A stretch of DNA of 53,472 nucleotides, from NCBI RefSeq assembly GCF_003382285.1, contig NZ_QTJR01000019.1, forward strand, positions 1-53,472. Reading direction: 5' to 3'. Positions 8,124 through 15,419 of this stretch are shown piece after piece. A program made the position numbers and the translations under genes. This stretch comes from Lysobacter soli. Its GTDB lineage: Bacteria; Pseudomonadota; Gammaproteobacteria; Xanthomonadales; Xanthomonadaceae. The number at the start of each line of letters is the position of its first letter. Position 1 is the first letter of the stretch. The notes under the pieces were generated by a model that was not told where the DNA came from, ran no database searches, and worked only from the letters and a program-made list of their open reading frames with translations.

Positions 8124-8492
8124 ATGGCTTTCTACGTCGATGGATTCGTACTGCCCGTCCCGCGCGACAAGGTGGACGACTACAAGAAGCTCGCGCGCAT
8201 GGCCGGCAAGATCTGGCTGCAATACGGCGCGCTGGAATACCACGAATGCCTCGCCGACGACGTGCAGCCCGGCAAGGTCACCTCCTTCCCGCAGGCGGTG
8301 AAACTCAAGCCGGACGAGGTCGTGGTGTTCTCGTGGATCGTCTACAAGTCGCGCAGGCAACGCGACAAGATCAATGCGCAGGTGATGAAGGACCCCCGCC
8401 TGGCCGGCATGGACCCCAAGTCGCTGCCGTTCGACGGCAAGCGCATGTTCTGGGGCGGCTTCAAGCCGATCGTTTCGATGACGGCGGAATAA
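8124..8492 (+). CDS. DUF1428 family protein (YbaA-like)
   Basis: This 122-residue protein begins MAFYVDGFVLPVP and contains GALEYHECLADD and DPKSLPFDGKRMFWGGFKPIV, which are typical of DUF1428. The family adopts a dimeric alpha-beta barrel fold, like the YCII proteins of the neighbouring operon; no catalytic activity is established. It follows yceI by 68 bp with CAGGAGTGA as the ribosome-binding site, so the two are probably co-transcribed. Its last 32 bases overlap, tail to tail, the 3' end of the sigma factor gene. Confidence 0.9.
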   Translation: MAFYVDGFVLPVPRDKVDDYKKLARMAGKIWLQYGALEYHECLADDVQPGKVTSFPQAVKLKPDEVVVFSWIVYKSRRQRDKINAQVMKDPRLAGMDPKSLPFDGKRMFWGGFKPIVSMTAE

Positions 8493-9789
8493 CCACGTCG
8501 TTCGCGCCGGCCGCCGCCTCGCACTCGGCGGCGCGCCGGCGCAGCAGCGCTTGTTCGCGCGCGTTGCGCGTCATCTGCGCGGCGCGCTCGAACGCGTCGC
8601 GCGCCTCGTCCCAGCGTTCGAGCTTCTTCAGCAGATCGCCGCGCACCGCCGGCAGCAGGTGGTAGTCCTTCAACGCCGGCTCGTCGGTCAGCGCATCGAC
8701 CACCGCGAGGCCCGATTCGGGACCGAACAGCATCGACAAGGCCACCGCGCGATTGAGCTCGATCACCGGCGACGGCGTGATGCGCGCGAGCGCGCCGTAC
8801 AGGCCGACGATCGCGGCCCAGTCGGTTTCCTCTGCCGTGACCGCACGCGCGTGGCACGCGGCGATCGCGGCCTGCAGCGTGTACGGGCCGCCTGGCGTTG
8901 TGCCGCGCGCGGCGCTCTGCTTCTGCGCGCGATCGAGCGCCGCCAGCCCGCGATGGATCAGCAACTGGTCCCACCGCGCGCGGTTCTGTTCCAGCAGCAG
9001 CACCGGCTCGCCATCGGGCGCGACGCGCGCGGCCGAACGCGATGCCTGGATTTCCATCAGCGCGACCAAGCCGTGCACTTCCGGCTCGTTCGGCATCAGC
9101 TCCGCAAGCATGCGTCCGAGGCGCAGCGCGTCCTCGCACAGGCCCGGGCGCATCCAGTCGTCGCCGGCGGTGGCGGCATAGCCCTCGTTGAAGATCAGGT
9201 AGATCACCGCGAGCACCGACGCCAGGCGCTCGTTGAGCTCGTCGCCGCGCGGCATTTCGTACGGGACCTGCTTTTCGGCGAGCGTGCGCTTGGCGCGCAC
9301 GATGCGCTGGGCGATGGTCGGTTCGGGCACGAGGAAGGCGCGCGCGATCTCGTCCGTGGTGAGGCCGCCGAGCAGGCGCAGCGTCAGCGCGACCTGCGCG
9401 TGGGTGGGCAGCACCGGATGGCAGGCGGTGAAGACCAGCCGCAGCAGGTCGTCGTTGAACGGGTTGTCGAGCGCGTCCAGGTGCGCGTCATCCGCGTGCG
9501 CCTGTTCGTCTTCGAGTTCGCGCGCGATCTCCTCGTGCTTGCGCTGCTGCAGCTTGCTGCGGCGAAGGCGGTCGATCGCGCGATGCTTGGCGGTGGCCAT
9601 GAGCCACGCGCCGGGCTGGTCGGGCACGCCGCTTTCGGGCCATTTTTCCAGCGCCGCGACGAGCGCGTCCTGGGCCAGTTCCTCGGCCAGCCCCACGTCG
9701 CGCAGCATGCGCGCTAGCGAGGCGATGAGCCGGGCGGATTCGATGCGCCATACAGCATCGATGGTGCGATGGATGTCGGTCGCCGTCAT
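8461..9789 (-). CDS. ECF RNA polymerase sigma factor, ECF42-like with C-terminal extension
   Basis: This protein has 442 residues. Sigma region 2 (residues about 10-75) includes LAEELAQDALVAALEKWP and PGAWLMATAKHRAIDRLRR. Region 4 near 115-165 includes LRLLGGLTTDEIARAFLVPEPTIAQRIVRAKRTL. A long helical, TPR-like C-terminal domain (DUF6596-type) then starts with LNERLASVLAVIYLIFNEGY. This architecture defines the ECF42 group, which usually lacks an anti-sigma factor and sits beside YCII/DGPF genes, as here. The C-terminal domain is thought to be needed for activity. The ATG at 9789 is chosen over one six codons upstream. Unusually, 555 bp of repeats separate it from the rest of the operon. Confidence 0.9.
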   Translation of the reverse strand: MTATDIHRTIDAVWRIESARLIASLARMLRDVGLAEELAQDALVAALEKWPESGVPDQPGAWLMATAKHRAIDRLRRSKLQQRKHEEIARELEDEQAHADDAHLDALDNPFNDDLLRLVFTACHPVLPTHAQVALTLRLLGGLTTDEIARAFLVPEPTIAQRIVRAKRTLAEKQVPYEMPRGDELNERLASVLAVIYLIFNEGYAATAGDDWMRPGLCEDALRLGRMLAELMPNEPEVHGLVALMEIQASRSAARVAPDGEPVLLLEQNRARWDQLLIHRGLAALDRAQKQSAARGTTPGGPYTLQAAIAACHARAVTAEETDWAAIVGLYGALARITPSPVIELNRAVALSMLFGPESGLAVVDALTDEPALKDYHLLPAVRGDLLKKLERWDEARDAFERAAQMTRNAREQALLRRRAAECEAAAGANDVVIPPSSKRSA

Positions 9790-9925
9790 GGCGACGGATG
9801 AGAGCATCGCGGGCTGTGCGGTGCAAGTGCGGGGAGTGTGTTTTGCTCCGGGTTGTGTGGTGGGGCGCGGAGGGGGTTGTCGGGGTTAAGGAAATGTCAG
9901 TCCTGCCACGTGCCTCGGCTTCCAT

Positions 9926-9990
9926 TGGATGTCATCCGATATGGACGTCATCTCCAATGGACTTCATCCCCAAATGGACGTCATCCCGGC
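9926..9990. repeat. Four imperfect 16-17 bp tandem repeats
   Basis: Four head-to-tail units of the form tggacgtcatc plus 4-6 bases lie at about 9926, 9942, 9958 and 9975. The last unit runs into an R1 hairpin, whose first bases match the unit. The array lies about 140 bp upstream of the sigma factor start. It may be slippage from an R1 edge or, less likely, a repeated operator. Confidence 0.7.
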
Positions 9991-10328
9991 GAAGGCCGGG
10001 ATCCAGGCTGTCACGGCATCCATCTCCTTGCTCGTCATTCCAGCGAAAGCTGGAATCCATTCCGATGTTCTGGAAGAGCAACAGCCCAGCGCTGTGCGGA
10101 AAAAGTTGTTCACCCTATCCGCTCCGTTGCCCCTCACCCCAACCCCTCTCCCGATGGGAGAGGGGCTATGAGCACCGTCATTCCAGCGAGAGCCGGAATC
10201 CATCTTGATGTGCGAAGAGCAGCAGCGCAGCACTGTACGTCGAATGTTGGTTGCCTCTTCCGCTCCGTTACCCCTCACCCCAACCCCTCTCAGCTCTGCA
10301 CTCCCTTCGGTCGCCGACGGGAGAGGGG
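9980..10328. repeat. Cluster of R1 and R2 palindromic repeats
   Basis: R1 hairpins lie at about 9980, 10035 and 10180, and R2 hairpins at about 10140 and 10287. The last R2 copy has a long loop, with arms CCCCTCTC and GAGAGGGG around about 28 bases. The same loop in reverse occurs in the R2 copy near 43090. The cluster sits inside the predicted ECF42 operon, between the SRPBCC gene and the sigma gene. Confidence 0.85.
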
Positions 10329-10344
10329 CTAAGAGCAACGGCAC

Positions 10345-10878
10345 TCACCCCTGCTCAGCCAGCTTCTTCAGATTCGCCAAACCGCGCTCGAAGTCCTTGC
10401 CGACCATGCGGTCCATGCTGAATACCAATGACATCACCTTGCCGATGTAAGGCTGCGGACCGTGCATCGCCCAGGTGACGCGGCTTGCATTGGTTCCTTC
10501 GGGGACGATCACGAACTCGGCCGTGTTGTGCGCTTCCATCGGGCGCGTGAAGTCGAGCTTGATGCCGACCTTCGACGCGGGCACCGACTCGACGATCTCC
10601 ATGCGCCCCGCGCCCGCCTTCGAGTTTCCATCCCACGTATACACCGCGCCGGTGCCGCATTGCGCACCGGCGATCTCGCGCTTCATCGCCGGATCCAGCG
10701 TCTCGAACGGCGACCACGCGCGCCAGCGGTTGAAATCGTTGACCTGTTCGAACACGCGCTGCGGAGGCGCGTTGACGACGATGCTGCGTTCGATTCGGAA
10801 CGTGTCCGGTCGCGTCGCCGCGAATACCAGCACGGCCACGATAACCACCAGCACGATCAATCCGATGATCTTCCACAT
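10345..10878 (-). CDS. SRPBCC family protein with N-terminal membrane anchor
   Basis: This 177-residue protein has one N-terminal transmembrane helix (residues 4-21, IIGLIVLVVIVAVLVFAA). A polyketide-cyclase/START-type domain follows, starting RIERSIVVNAPPQRVFEQVNDFNRW and containing WSPFETLDPAM. SRPBCC domains bind hydrophobic ligands. The protein is the last gene before the repeat block in a run of five minus-strand genes; the gap to the preceding YCII gene is 11 bp. SRPBCC and DoxX-like genes commonly accompany ECF42 and YCII modules. The ATG at 10878 places the anchor at the N-terminus. Confidence 0.85.
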   Translation of the reverse strand: MWKIIGLIVLVVIVAVLVFAATRPDTFRIERSIVVNAPPQRVFEQVNDFNRWRAWSPFETLDPAMKREIAGAQCGTGAVYTWDGNSKAGAGRMEIVESVPASKVGIKLDFTRPMEAHNTAEFVIVPEGTNASRVTWAMHGPQPYIGKVMSLVFSMDRMVGKDFERGLANLKKLAEQG

Positions 10879-10889
10879 GCGCGACGTCC

Positions 10890-11315
10890 TCAGTTCTTCG
10901 GCCGTTGGGTGGATTGCTGCATCTGTTCGAAGCCGGCCGCCGCTTCCTGCACCTCGGCGGGGAAATCGTCGAACTCCTGCACCTGGCGTATTTCGATGAC
11001 CTCGTTCTCCGAGCCAGGGCAACGCGACGCCCACGCGATGGCGTCCTCGCGCGACTTCACCTGGATCATCCAGTAGCCGCCGAGCACTTCCTTCGCCTCG
11101 GCGAACGGACCGTCGGTGACATGCGGGCGACCGCCCTCGAAGCTCACGCGCGCGCCCATCGACGGCGGATGCAGGCCATCGAGCGCAAGCAATACCCCGG
11201 CTTTCTGCAGCGATTCGTTGTATTTCATCATCGCCGCGACGCGGTCGGCCGGCGGCATCGTACCGGGCGTCGCGTCTTCGTAGCCCTTGGGGATCATCAG
11301 CATCATGAAGCGCAT
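10890..11315 (-). CDS. YCII/DGPF domain protein (second copy)
   Basis: This 141-residue protein begins MRFMMLMIPKGYED and carries the DGPF motif as VTDGPFAEAKE (residues about 67-77), followed by GGYWMIQVKSREDAIAWASRCP. YCII-related DGPF proteins are the signature partners of ECF42 sigma factors. They have a ferredoxin-like fold and no proven reaction. It is related to the first operon gene at 12244 but diverged, with a different C-terminal tail rich in Gln and Glu. It lies 32 bp after the VOC gene stop. Confidence 0.92.
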   Translation of the reverse strand: MRFMMLMIPKGYEDATPGTMPPADRVAAMMKYNESLQKAGVLLALDGLHPPSMGARVSFEGGRPHVTDGPFAEAKEVLGGYWMIQVKSREDAIAWASRCPGSENEVIEIRQVQEFDDFPAEVQEAAAGFEQMQQSTQRPKN

Positions 11316-11347
11316 GGTCGTGTCTCCTGTTCGATGGATGCGTGGAA

Positions 11348-11752
11348 TCAAGCCTGGTCCGGCATGCCGCTCATGTGCACGAATTCCCAGTGATTTCCGT
11401 CGAGGTCCTCGAACGCGCGCGAGTACATGAAGCCCATGTCCTGCGGATCGCCGCCCGACTTCGCGCCAGCCTTCACCGCCTTTGAATGGATGTCGTCGAC
11501 CGCTTCGCGGCTGTCCAGCGAAAGGCAGTTGATCGCGCCGACGACCTGTCGCGTATCGGCGACGGGCTTTTTCACGAACGAGCCGAAGAACTCGCGCGTG
11601 AGCAGCATCACGTGGATGGTGTCGTCGACGACCATGCAGGCCGCCTTGTCGTCGGTGAACTGCGGGTTGTTCCTGTAACCGATCGCTTCGTAGAAGGCCT
11701 TGGCCTTCGGAAGGTCATGGCAGGGAAGGTTGACGAAGATCTGGGTCGACAT
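11348..11752 (-). CDS. VOC family protein (glyoxalase/bleomycin-resistance fold)
   Basis: This 134-residue protein begins MSTQIFVNLPCHDLPKAKAFYEAIGY and ends with FEDLDGNHWEFVHM, the paired beta-alpha-beta-beta-beta units of the VOC superfamily. The Glu of the final strand is kept, but only one His is at the usual metal-ligand positions, so metal dependence is uncertain. It is the third gene of the predicted ECF42 operon, 51 bp after the PhnB-like gene. The substrate is unknown. Confidence 0.88.
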   Translation of the reverse strand: MSTQIFVNLPCHDLPKAKAFYEAIGYRNNPQFTDDKAACMVVDDTIHVMLLTREFFGSFVKKPVADTRQVVGAINCLSLDSREAVDDIHSKAVKAGAKSGGDPQDMGFMYSRAFEDLDGNHWEFVHMSGMPDQA

Positions 11753-11803
11753 GGTCTGTTCCTGTGTGGTGTTCTGTAGGTTCGAAACGGGGGCGCGAGC
11801 GGA

Positions 11804-12214
11804 TCATTCCTTCTCGCAGTTCACCATCCACGACACGCCGAAGCGGTCGACGAACATGCCGAATCGCGCGGCCCAGAACGTGGGGCCAAGCGGCATGATC
11901 ACGTGGCCGCCTTCGCTCATCGCGGCGAACACGCGTTCGGCTTCGCTCGCCGAATCGACGTTGATGGCGATCGACACGCCCTTGATGCCTTCGTACGGAT
12001 GCTCGGGCACCGAGTCCGAACCCATGATCGCCTGGTCGCCAACGACCAGCCGCGCGTGCATGATCCGGTCGCGATGCGACTGGGGCACGTGGTCGCAGGC
12101 GGGCGTGTCGCCGAAGCGGCTGAGCTGCTCGAGCGTTCCGCCCAGGCACTGGTGGTAGAAGCGGAACGCGGCTTCGCACTGGTCGTCGAAAGACAGGTAG
12201 GCGTTGATCTTCAT
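11804..12214 (-). CDS. VOC family protein, PhnB-like
   Basis: This 136-residue protein begins MKINAYLSFDDQCEAAFRFYHQCLGG, the PhnB/3-demethylubiquinone-methyltransferase-like VOC type, and ends FGMFVDRFGVSWMVNCEKE. A middle segment, RIMHARLVVGDQAIMGSD, matches the same subgroup. Function is not known for this subgroup. PhnB-like genes often sit beside YCII and ECF42 genes. It is the second gene of the operon, 29 bp after the first YCII gene. Confidence 0.9.
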   Translation of the reverse strand: MKINAYLSFDDQCEAAFRFYHQCLGGTLEQLSRFGDTPACDHVPQSHRDRIMHARLVVGDQAIMGSDSVPEHPYEGIKGVSIAINVDSASEAERVFAAMSEGGHVIMPLGPTFWAARFGMFVDRFGVSWMVNCEKE

Positions 12215-12243
12215 CGTGGCGGCTTCCTTGTGTTGGACCGCGA

Positions 12244-12672
12244 TTACTGGGCGCGCGCGTCGATCTGCGCGCGGATGCGTTCGCCCTGCGCCTTGAGTTC
12301 CGGCGTGACTTCACCGCCGCAGGCGTGGCCTTCGTAGACCTGGCGGATTTCGATCTGGCTCGGGCCGCAATCGGGATTCGGACAGCGCTTCACCCATTCG
12401 ATCGCTTCCTGCAGCGACGCCGTCTGGAACAGCCAGTAGCCGGCGATGAGTTCCTTCGACTCGGTGAAGGGGCCGTCGATCACGCTGCGACGATCGCCGT
12501 CGAAACGAACGCGCGCGCCGTGCGAGCTGGCGTACAGCCCCGCGGCGTCGAGCAGCACGCCGGCCTTCGCCAACTGCTCGTTGTAGTGGCCCATCTGCTC
12601 GATCAGTTCGGCGCTTGGCGGCGCGCCGGCTTCGCTTTCGGGCGTGGCATGGACGATCACCATGAACTTCAT
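12244..12672 (-). CDS. YCII/DGPF domain protein (first gene of ECF42 operon)
   Basis: This 142-residue protein begins MKFMVIVHATPESE. It carries the DGPF motif as VIDGPFTESKE, then AGYWLFQTASLQEAIEWVKRCPNPD and IEIRQVYE. It opens a five-gene minus-strand run: YCII, PhnB-like, VOC, YCII, SRPBCC. A TGTCGA-N17-CGTC promoter lies 47 bp before the ATG. The start at 12672 follows GGAGACACGACA. The reading frame continues 25 codons upstream, but that stretch includes the leader and has no YCII similarity. Confidence 0.93.
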   Translation of the reverse strand: MKFMVIVHATPESEAGAPPSAELIEQMGHYNEQLAKAGVLLDAAGLYASSHGARVRFDGDRRSVIDGPFTESKELIAGYWLFQTASLQEAIEWVKRCPNPDCGPSQIEIRQVYEGHACGGEVTPELKAQGERIRAQIDARAQ

Positions 12673-12719
12673 TGTCGTGTCTCCGTTTTGGCGCGCGTTT
12701 TGCGCGCATCTGTGGAGAC

Positions 12720-12746
12720 GACGAAGGGACGCGGGGGAAATCGACA
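12720..12746 (-). promoter_or_regulatory. Predicted ECF42-type promoter of the YCII/VOC operon
   Basis: On the minus strand TGTCGA (12746-12741) is followed after 17 bases by CGTC (12723-12720). The leader to the YCII start codon is 47 bases. Boxes, spacing and leader length match the yceI promoter at 7391-7417. An A/T run upstream of the -35 box (12757-12766) could act as an UP-like element, but that is speculative. Confidence 0.75.
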
Positions 12747-12786
12747 CGGTCCCGGAATTTTTTTTTGCGCGCCCTGCGCCCGGTCG

Positions 12787-13674
12787 TTATCCGTCCCGTG
12801 CCGTATCCAGCAGCCAGTCCAGGAACACCTGCGCCGCCGGCCGCAGGCGCCGGTGCGCCGGATACACCGCGTAGTAGCCCCACCGCGCCGGCATCGACGG
12901 CACGGGCAGGCGCACCAGCTCGCCGCCTTGCAGGTACGGCACGGCGATCCACGAGCGCGCCAGTGCGATGCCGAGCCCCGCGGCGGCGGCCTTCATGGCG
13001 TCGGTGGTGTCGCTGAAGGTGTAGCGCTCCTCGAACTTCGCGCCATGCACGTGCGCCGCGCGGAACCAGTCGTGCCAGCCCTGACGGGCGTGGTCGGCGA
13101 TCAGCGGATGCCGCGTCAGGTCGGCCGCGCCGCCGATCCCGGCCGCCGCGGCGTACTCGGGCGAGGTCACCGGGAACAGCGCTTCGTCCATCAGGAAATG
13201 CGCCGTCAGCCCCGGCCAGTGGCCCGGCCCGTGGCGGATGCCCAGGTCCGGGCCGCCGTCGTCGAAGCGGGTGAGGGCGATCTCGGTGTCCACGCTCAGC
13301 GCGATGCCCGGGTGCGCCTGCGTGAAGGCCGGCAGCCGCGGCAGCAGCCAGGTGTAGGTCAGCGAATGCAGCGTGGTGATGCGCACGCGGCCTTCGTCGT
13401 CGCGCGCCCCGCGCAGGCTGCGCAGCACGCCATCCACGTCGGCTAGCGCGGTTCCGGCGGCGTCGGCGAGCTGGCGGCCTTCGGCGGTGAGCGAGACCCC
13501 GCGCGCATGGCGCTGGAACAACGCCACGCCCAGGCGCGATTCCAGCTTGCGCACGTGGTGGCTGACCGCGCTCGCGGTGAGGTGCAGTTCCTCCGCGGCG
13601 TGGGCGAAGTTCTGGTGCCGCGCCGCCGATTCGAACGCCGTGAGGGCAGGGAGCCAGTCCGCGCGAAGGGCCAT
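12787..13674 (-). CDS. LysR family transcriptional regulator (GcvA-like)
   Basis: This 295-residue protein has an N-terminal winged helix-turn-helix (residues about 6-65: LTAFESAARHQNFAHAAEELHLTASAVSHHVRKLESRLGVALF, shown here in outline). A LysR substrate-binding domain to the C-terminus includes RITTLHSLTYTWLLPRLPAF and KAAAAGLGIALARSW. The form resembles GcvA-type regulators. It is divergent from a cupin gene, with a 114-bp gap that holds a perfect CAAATC-T-GATTTG palindrome, so it probably controls itself and the cupin/DMT genes. The effector is unknown. The ATG at 13674 gives the usual short N-terminus. Confidence 0.92.
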   Translation of the reverse strand: MALRADWLPALTAFESAARHQNFAHAAEELHLTASAVSHHVRKLESRLGVALFQRHARGVSLTAEGRQLADAAGTALADVDGVLRSLRGARDDEGRVRITTLHSLTYTWLLPRLPAFTQAHPGIALSVDTEIALTRFDDGGPDLGIRHGPGHWPGLTAHFLMDEALFPVTSPEYAAAAGIGGAADLTRHPLIADHARQGWHDWFRAAHVHGAKFEERYTFSDTTDAMKAAAAGLGIALARSWIAVPYLQGGELVRLPVPSMPARWGYYAVYPAHRRLRPAAQVFLDWLLDTARDG

Positions 13675-13682
13675 GTGAGCCT

Positions 13683-13695
13683 CAAATCTGATTTG
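13683..13695. promoter_or_regulatory. Candidate LysR-type operator palindrome
   Basis: CAAATC (13683-13688), T, GATTTG (13690-13695) form a perfect 13-bp inverted repeat in the divergent LysR/cupin gap, 9 bp from the regulator start codon. It lies in a relatively AT-rich patch. LysR regulators typically bind such dyads near their own promoter. Confidence 0.5.
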
Positions 13696-13788
13696 TGTCT
13701 GCCTTCGAAAGTATGCGCTTGTAAGGCCTTGTGGCGTAACGACAATGACGGTTCGGGCTGAGCCACACTCTTGATCGCGGAGCAACGC

Positions 13789-14235
13789 ATGGATCGTTCC
13801 AACGACACCGCACACCCGGACGTCCCGAACGACGCTCCATTCGAGGCGCCGGCCCCCGCACATCCGGCGATGCAGGCCTGGGCCATCGACGCCGTGCCCG
13901 CGTTGCAGGTCGGCGAAGGCTGCACGCGTCGCGACCTGCCCGCCGGCCCCGGCGTGCGCGTGTGGGTGGTCGACATGGCGCCGGGCGCGCAGTGGCCGGT
14001 GCTGGATCACCACGAAACCGGCGAGTCGTACTACGTCATCGCCGGCGAAGTGATCGAAGGGCAGGCGCGCTTCGGCCCCGGCACGTACGTGTACTTCGCG
14101 CCGGACACCCGCCATCGCCCGCATACCGAAACCGGCGTGAGGCTCATCGGCATGAACCTGGGCTACTCGGCGTTCCTTGCGGCCGGCGGCAGCCCCGAAT
14201 CGATCACGCACTGCTACCACCCCACACAGGGCTGA
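13789..14235 (+). CDS. Cupin domain protein
   Basis: This 148-residue protein contains a single cupin barrel. Motif 1 resembles GAQWPVLDHHETGESYYVIAGEVIEG, with His-His, Glu and a later His in TRHRPHTETG. These could bind a metal. It resembles ChrR-like sensor cupins or small dioxygenase-like cupins; I cannot tell which. It is divergent from the LysR gene and 51 bp ahead of a DMT exporter, so cupin and exporter may be co-regulated. The ATG at 13789 follows GGAG at six bases. A TTG six codons upstream is less likely. Confidence 0.82.
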   Translation: MDRSNDTAHPDVPNDAPFEAPAPAHPAMQAWAIDAVPALQVGEGCTRRDLPAGPGVRVWVVDMAPGAQWPVLDHHETGESYYVIAGEVIEGQARFGPGTYVYFAPDTRHRPHTETGVRLIGMNLGYSAFLAAGGSPESITHCYHPTQG

Positions 14236-14286
14236 TGCCCGCAGGGCCTGGCCCTGCGCCACACTTCCTCCCCCACGAGGCTTGCG

Positions 14287-15186
14287 ATGAACACCGCCGT
14301 GACCGCACCCGCACTACCCGACGCCCGCGAAGGCGGGTGGCTCACGCCGCTGGAACTCGCGCTGCTGGGCGCAATCTGGGGCGCTTCGTTCCTCTTCATG
14401 CGCGTGGCGGCGAAGGACTTCGGCGCGATGCCGCTAGTCGAGCTGCGACTCGGGCTCGGCTCGCTGGTGCTGCTGCCGTTCCTGCTGCGCGCGCGCTCGC
14501 AGTTCCCGCTGAAGCTGTGGCCGAAGCTGGCGATCATCGGCGCGATCAATTCGGCCGCGCCATTCATGCTCTTCGCGTGGGCCGCGCAGCGTGCGCCGGC
14601 CGGCATCGGCGCCATTTCGAACGCGATGACCGTGCTGTTCACCGCACTGGTCGGCGCGCTGTTCTTCCACGAGAAGATCGGCGCGCGCCGCGCCATCGCG
14701 CTGGTGATCGGATTCGCGGGCGTGGTCGTGCTGGCGAGCGACAAGACCGCCGGTGGCGATCAGGTCGGTTGGGCGGTGGCGGCGGGCGCCACGGCGTCGT
14801 TCCTGTACGGCATCGGCATCAACCTGGTGCGCCGCCATCTGACCGGCCTTCCGCCGGCGGCCGTGGCCTCGGCGACGCTCGGCGCCGCGGCGCTGCTGAC
14901 GCTGCCGTTCGCGCTCGCGACGTGGCCGACGCACGCGATTCCCGCGAAGTCGTGGTTCTCGGTCGGCATGCTCGGCGTGGTCTGCACGGGCTTGGCGTTC
15001 GTCATGTACTACCGCCTGATCGCGCGCATCGGCGCGAGCCGCGCCTCCACCGTGACGTACCTGATCCCGGTGTTCGGCGTCGCGTGGGCGTGGTTGCTGC
15101 TCGACGAGCCGCTGACGATCAAGATGGGCATCGCCGGCGCGATGATCCTGGGCAGCGTGGCCTTCAGTCAGCGCGCTGCGAAGTGA
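14287..15186 (+). CDS. EamA/DMT family transporter
   Basis: This 299-residue protein has about ten transmembrane helices in two EamA repeats. The first contains LALLGAIWGASFLFMRVAAKDFG and the second ends RASTVTYLIPVFGVAWAWLLLDEPLT, the typical second-repeat Pro and Asp-Glu-Pro motif. The substrate is unknown. It follows the cupin gene on the same strand with a 51-bp gap. It differs from the DMT protein at 2896, so the two are not recent duplicates. Confidence 0.9.
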   Translation: MNTAVTAPALPDAREGGWLTPLELALLGAIWGASFLFMRVAAKDFGAMPLVELRLGLGSLVLLPFLLRARSQFPLKLWPKLAIIGAINSAAPFMLFAWAAQRAPAGIGAISNAMTVLFTALVGALFFHEKIGARRAIALVIGFAGVVVLASDKTAGGDQVGWAVAAGATASFLYGIGINLVRRHLTGLPPAAVASATLGAAALLTLPFALATWPTHAIPAKSWFSVGMLGVVCTGLAFVMYYRLIARIGASRASTVTYLIPVFGVAWAWLLLDEPLTIKMGIAGAMILGSVAFSQRAAK

Positions 15187-15195
15187 CGTTGTTTT

Positions 15196-15394
15196 AGCCC
15201 CTCTCCCCACGGGAGAGGGGTTGGGGGTGAGATGGCGCTGCTTGCGAACCATTGGTTCGCGCGCCTTCGAACGCCCGAACGCCATGCGTTCGGGCGGGAG
15301 AGGGTCGGGGCGCGCGGTGCAACGACGCTCGCCTTAAGCCGGCCGCGCTGTGCACTTCACCCCTCCCCAACCCTCCCCTGCAAGCAGGGGAGGG
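15196..15394. repeat. R2-led composite repeat with several hairpins
   Basis: An R2 palindrome (CCCCTCTCCC/GGGAGAGGGG, about 15197-15218) is followed by GCGAACC-ATT-GGTTCGC and then CGCCCGAACGC-CAT-GCGTTCGGGCG. The same order is found at about 37696-37800 with changed loops. A further 11-bp stem, CCCTCCCCTGC (15371-15381) with GCAGGGGAGGG (15384-15394), lies 25 bp ahead of the cyclase start. No gene is supported in 15187-15419. Confidence 0.8.
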
Positions 15395-15419
15395 AGTCCA
15401 AACCCTACGGCCCGATCCC

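Noticed and set aside
10890-12672. Recent tandem duplication of the YCII genes
   Set aside because: The two proteins share the family pattern but differ widely in sequence and tail, and two VOC genes lie between them.
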